A stretch of DNA of 57,315 bases from Fulvimarina pelagi HTCC2506. GTDB taxonomy: Bacteria; Pseudomonadota; Alphaproteobacteria; Rhizobiales; Rhizobiaceae. The position numbers and the translations under genes were made by a program. The notes beneath the pieces were generated by a model. It did no database searches, was not told the origin of the DNA, and was given only the letters and a program-made list of their open reading frames with translations. Positions 55,353 to 57,315 of the stretch are shown one piece after another. Position 1 is the first letter of the stretch. Every line of letters begins with the position of its first letter. The DNA lies in assembly GCF_000153705.1 (NCBI RefSeq), contig NZ_DS022272.1, positions 2,559,383-2,616,697 on the forward strand, read 5' to 3'.

Positions 55353-56147
55353 ATGCTCGAGAAACTCCTCATTACAGGCGCGGGCGGTGGGCTTGGCGCG
55401 CTCTTGCGCGGCAACCTTTCGGATGTCGCGAAGACCGTCCGCCTCTCTGATATCGTAGACATCGGTTCGCCCGGCGCAAAAGAGGAGGTCATCTCCTGCG
55501 ACCTCTCCGACCGCGACGCGGTCAAGGCACTGGTCGAAGGCTGCGACGGCATCCTCCATCTCGGCGGCGTCTCTGTCGAGAAAAGCTTCGACACAATTCT
55601 TCCTGCCAATATCGTCGGCGTTTACAATCTCTACGAAGCCGCTCGCGCCGCCGGCATGCCGCGCATTCTCTTCGCGAGCTCCAACCACACGATCGGCTAT
55701 TACACCCAGGACACCCACCTGACCGCCGACGTGCCACTCCGGCCCGACGGTCTCTACGGCGTCTCCAAATGCTTCGGGGAGGCAATCGCGAACCTTTACC
55801 ACGACAAGTTCGGCCAGGAGACGGCGATCGTCAGGATCGGCTCCTGCTTCGCCGAACCAAGGGACCACCGCATGCTCTCCACCTGGATGAGCCCGAGCGA
55901 CTTCGTCTCGATGATCGAATGCGTCTTCCGCGTCCCGCGGCTCGGCTGTCCGGTCATCTGGGGCGTTTCTGACAATGATGGCCGCTGGTGGGACAATTCC
56001 GCCGCCGCCTATCTCGGCTGGCGGCCGAGGGACAATTCGGAAGCATACCGCAGGAAGATCGACGCCGAACAGGCGCGGCCTGCTCCCGATGCACCTGACG
56101 CCGTATACCAAGGCGGCAAGTTCACGGCGGAGCCGATCCACAGCTGA
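55353..56147 (+). CDS. udh: uronate dehydrogenase
   Basis: A 264-residue NAD-dependent SDR/epimerase-fold enzyme. ITGAGGGLGALLRG near residues 7-20 is the dinucleotide motif; GCDGILHLGGVSVEKSF, FASSNHTIGYY and the catalytic YGVSKCFGEAIANLYHDKFG (Y-x3-K near 133-137) follow, with RIGSCFAEPRDHRMLSTW downstream. The pattern matches Agrobacterium and Pseudomonas Udh, which oxidise D-galacturonate or D-glucuronate to the aldaro-1,5-lactone. It ends the TRAP operon; lactone isomerase, cycloisomerase and KdgD are encoded by the divergent operon. Confidence 0.94.
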   Translation: MLEKLLITGAGGGLGALLRGNLSDVAKTVRLSDIVDIGSPGAKEEVISCDLSDRDAVKALVEGCDGILHLGGVSVEKSFDTILPANIVGVYNLYEAARAAGMPRILFASSNHTIGYYTQDTHLTADVPLRPDGLYGVSKCFGEAIANLYHDKFGQETAIVRIGSCFAEPRDHRMLSTWMSPSDFVSMIECVFRVPRLGCPVIWGVSDNDGRWWDNSAAAYLGWRPRDNSEAYRRKIDAEQARPAPDAPDAVYQGGKFTAEPIHS

Positions 56148-56482
56148 GACCAGGCACTCAAGCGAAGTTTAGAAAGTCTAGGTGAAGAGTACGAATGTCG
56201 GACGAGTCCCATCCGGTAATCCGCTCTGGGTCGATCGAAATCGGTTGCCGCCCTTGCTGCCGGGACACGAGCCATACCATCGGCGCGTCTTTTCGCCCTT
56301 TCCACTAAAAGCTCTCACGCCCCACCGTCGTTGCGCGGCTGCAACGCATTCAGCCTGAGTTCACGGCTCAACGAATAGCCGTATTTGCGACACGCGCGCT
56401 CTCTAGACGCGAGTTCGGGAGGCCGCGCATGCAAGAACGCGACGGCCGCACAATTATAAGATCATGCTGGAGCGTTGAGAGA
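56148..56482. other. 335-bp gap between udh and the OmpA-type gene
   Basis: No gene is supported. A small hairpin GTTGC/GCAAC occurs at 56331-56346 and nothing resembles a strong terminator for the udh operon. The right part must carry the promoter of the OmpA-type gene, not identifiable by eye. Confidence 0.35.
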
Positions 56483-57148
56483 ATGATCAAGAAGATCACC
56501 GCCGTCCTCTGCCTGTCCGTTGCCATGGGCGGCTGCACGACGGACCCCTATACGGGCGAAATGAAGATTTCGAACACCCTTGGAGGCGCAGGCCTGGGTA
56601 CCGGCCTCGGTGCGGCCGGAGGCTATCTCGTCGCGCGCGCGACAGGCTCGGACGAAGCGACCGCTGCTGCAATTGGTGCGGGCCTTGGCGGGCTCGCGGG
56701 AGCCGGGATCGGCGCCTACATGGACAACCAGGAAGCTCAGCTTCGCCAGCAGCTGCAAGGCACCGGCGTTTCGGTTACCCGCGTCGGCGACCGGATCATA
56801 CTGAACATGCCCTCGAACGTCACCTTCCCGAGTGACCAGTCGCAGATCCTGCCAGGCTTCTATCCGACGCTCGATTCCGTCGCGATCGTCCTGCAGAAGT
56901 TTGATGAGACCATTGTCAACGTCTACGGGCACACCGACAGCCAAGGCGGCGACGGCTACAACCTCTCGCTCTCACAACAGCGCGCATCGTCGGTTAGCCA
57001 ATTCCTGGCGAGCCGCGGCGTCAATCCCAATCGCCTGAACACGCAGGGTTATGGCGAGAGCCAGCCGATCGCCGACAACTCGACCGAAGCCGGGCGCGCT
57101 CGCAACCGCCGCGTCGAAGTGCAGATCTCGCCGCTCTCAACGCGCTGA
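56483..57148 (+). CDS. OmpA-family lipoprotein with glycine-zipper region
   Basis: A 221-residue outer-membrane lipoprotein. The signal peptide ends in the lipobox VAMGGC (C18). Residues about 34-82 are a glycine-zipper segment (LGGAGLGTGLGAAGGYLVA, AAIGAGLGGLAGAGIGAYMD), and residues about 105-218 an OmpA/Pal peptidoglycan-binding domain with VYGHTDSQGGDGYNLSLSQQRASSVSQFL and ARNRRVEVQI, the Asp and Arg that hold diaminopimelate. This matches the YiaD/Pal-like family. The ATG at 56483 follows GAGAG; an upstream ATG would bury the signal peptide. An inverted partial copy of its 3' end follows. Confidence 0.93.
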   Translation: MIKKITAVLCLSVAMGGCTTDPYTGEMKISNTLGGAGLGTGLGAAGGYLVARATGSDEATAAAIGAGLGGLAGAGIGAYMDNQEAQLRQQLQGTGVSVTRVGDRIILNMPSNVTFPSDQSQILPGFYPTLDSVAIVLQKFDETIVNVYGHTDSQGGDGYNLSLSQQRASSVSQFLASRGVNPNRLNTQGYGESQPIADNSTEAGRARNRRVEVQISPLSTR

Positions 57149-57158
57149 ACCTGGGGGC

Positions 57159-57182
57159 GCAGGCTCATGTGAATGAGCCTGC
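57159..57182. terminator. hairpin after the OmpA-type gene, at the axis of the inverted repeat
   Basis: GCAGGCTCAT (57159-57168) pairs perfectly with ATGAGCCTGC (57173-57182) around the loop GTGA, 10 bp after the stop codon. The stem is strong, with no T-tract on either side. It is the symmetry centre of the larger inverted repeat. Confidence 0.65.
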
Positions 57183-57315
57183 ACCCCAAGGTGCAGCGCG
57201 TTGCGAGCGGCGAGATCTGCACTTCGACGCGGAGGTTGCGAGCGCGCCCGGCTTCGGTCGAGTTGTAGGAGATCGGGTGGCTCTCGGCATATCCCTGCGT
57301 GTTCAGGCGATTGGG
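57171..57315 (-). pseudogene. partial inverted copy of the OmpA-type gene, stop codon lost
   Basis: Read on the minus strand, this is the last part of the OmpA-type coding sequence again, in frame from the window edge. Relative to the intact gene its coding part has one silent change and six amino-acid changes (for example the RNRRVEV motif reads RNLRVEV), and the TGA stop is TGC, so the frame runs on antisense into the intact gene until a TAA at 57051-57049. Such a pattern does not fit a working paralogue; it is a decayed duplicate or a sequencing artefact. Confidence 0.5.

Larger units (their letters stand above)
57026..57315. repeat. large imperfect inverted repeat ending at the window edge
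   Basis: Two 145-bp arms (57026-57170 and 57171-57315) are reverse complements at all but 12 positions by hand count. The left arm is the 3' end of the OmpA-type gene plus its hairpin; the right arm stops exactly at the last base. The arms meet in the loop of a hairpin. This could be a real inverted duplication or a fold-back chimaera at a contig end. Confidence 0.85.

Noticed and set aside
53345-55450. A 701-codon open frame overlapping the cluster C TRAP genes
   Set aside because: It is Arg/His/Pro-rich, has no recognisable motif, and lies in another register of dctQ and dctM, whose products are clear. It is a GC-rich shadow frame.

Overview
The window is GC-rich, densely coded DNA from an alphaproteobacterium, most likely of the Hyphomicrobiales (Rhizobiales). 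The pointers are the fabI - histidine phosphatase - DUF1344 - aroC order, rhizobial-type malonate and uronate gene sets, and three TRAP dicarboxylate/sugar-acid transporters each beside its own GntR regulator. I assign 50 protein-coding genes. I saw no rRNA, tRNA, CRISPR array, transposase or phage gene.

Layout. (1) 0.3-9.3 kb: core metabolism and envelope genes (fabI, phosphatase, DUF1344, aroC, glmM), a cyclic-nucleotide-binding protein with an OmpR-type response regulator, an L,D-transpeptidase and a YdeP-type molybdopterin oxidoreductase. (2) 9.4-13.7 kb: a hypothetical gene, an orphan bciA-type divinyl chlorophyllide reductase and katG. (3) 14.1-22.1 kb: a signalling block with a CNMP/CBS/DUF294 nucleotidyltransferase, a membrane-tethered DnaQ-type exonuclease, a Crp-type regulator, a FecR-domain protein and a CHASE2 adenylate cyclase. 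Two small secreted-protein genes flank the Crp-FecR-cyclase part. Both have a near-perfect CRP box (AGTGA-N6-TCACA), a -10-like element at the same distance from it, and a 5'-UTR hairpin.

(4) 22.2-33.7 kb: catabolic cluster A, with a divergent SHMT-like PLP enzyme, a class III CoA-transferase, a crotonase-fold protein lacking both catalytic glutamates, TRAP DctMQP and a serine/alanine-glyoxylate aminotransferase. Divergent from these are a giant FAD/Fe-S 2-hydroxyacid dehydrogenase and a GntR regulator. The substrate is unknown; the enzymes suggest a route through a CoA thioester and glyoxylate/glycine. (5) 33.7-42.8 kb: malonate cluster B (fumarylacetoacetate-hydrolase-family gene, MatR, TRAP DctPQM, malonyl-CoA decarboxylase, malonyl-CoA synthetase), then an MHS-type transporter. 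(6) 43.0-48.4 kb: cyoABCD quinol oxidase plus SURF1. (7) 48.4-56.1 kb: oxidative uronate cluster C (lactone isomerase, cycloisomerase, KdgD, GntR, TRAP DctPQM, uronate dehydrogenase), complete to 2-oxoglutarate semialdehyde. (8) 56.5-57.3 kb: an OmpA-type lipoprotein, then an imperfect inverted copy of its 3' end that runs exactly to the window edge and may be an assembly fold-back.

How it fits together: A, B and C are separate uptake-plus-catabolism modules with FCD-type GntR regulators. Block 3 reads as a self-contained cAMP circuit (cyclase, cAMP receptor and two secreted outputs). All sequence comparisons are by eye and memory; no search was run.
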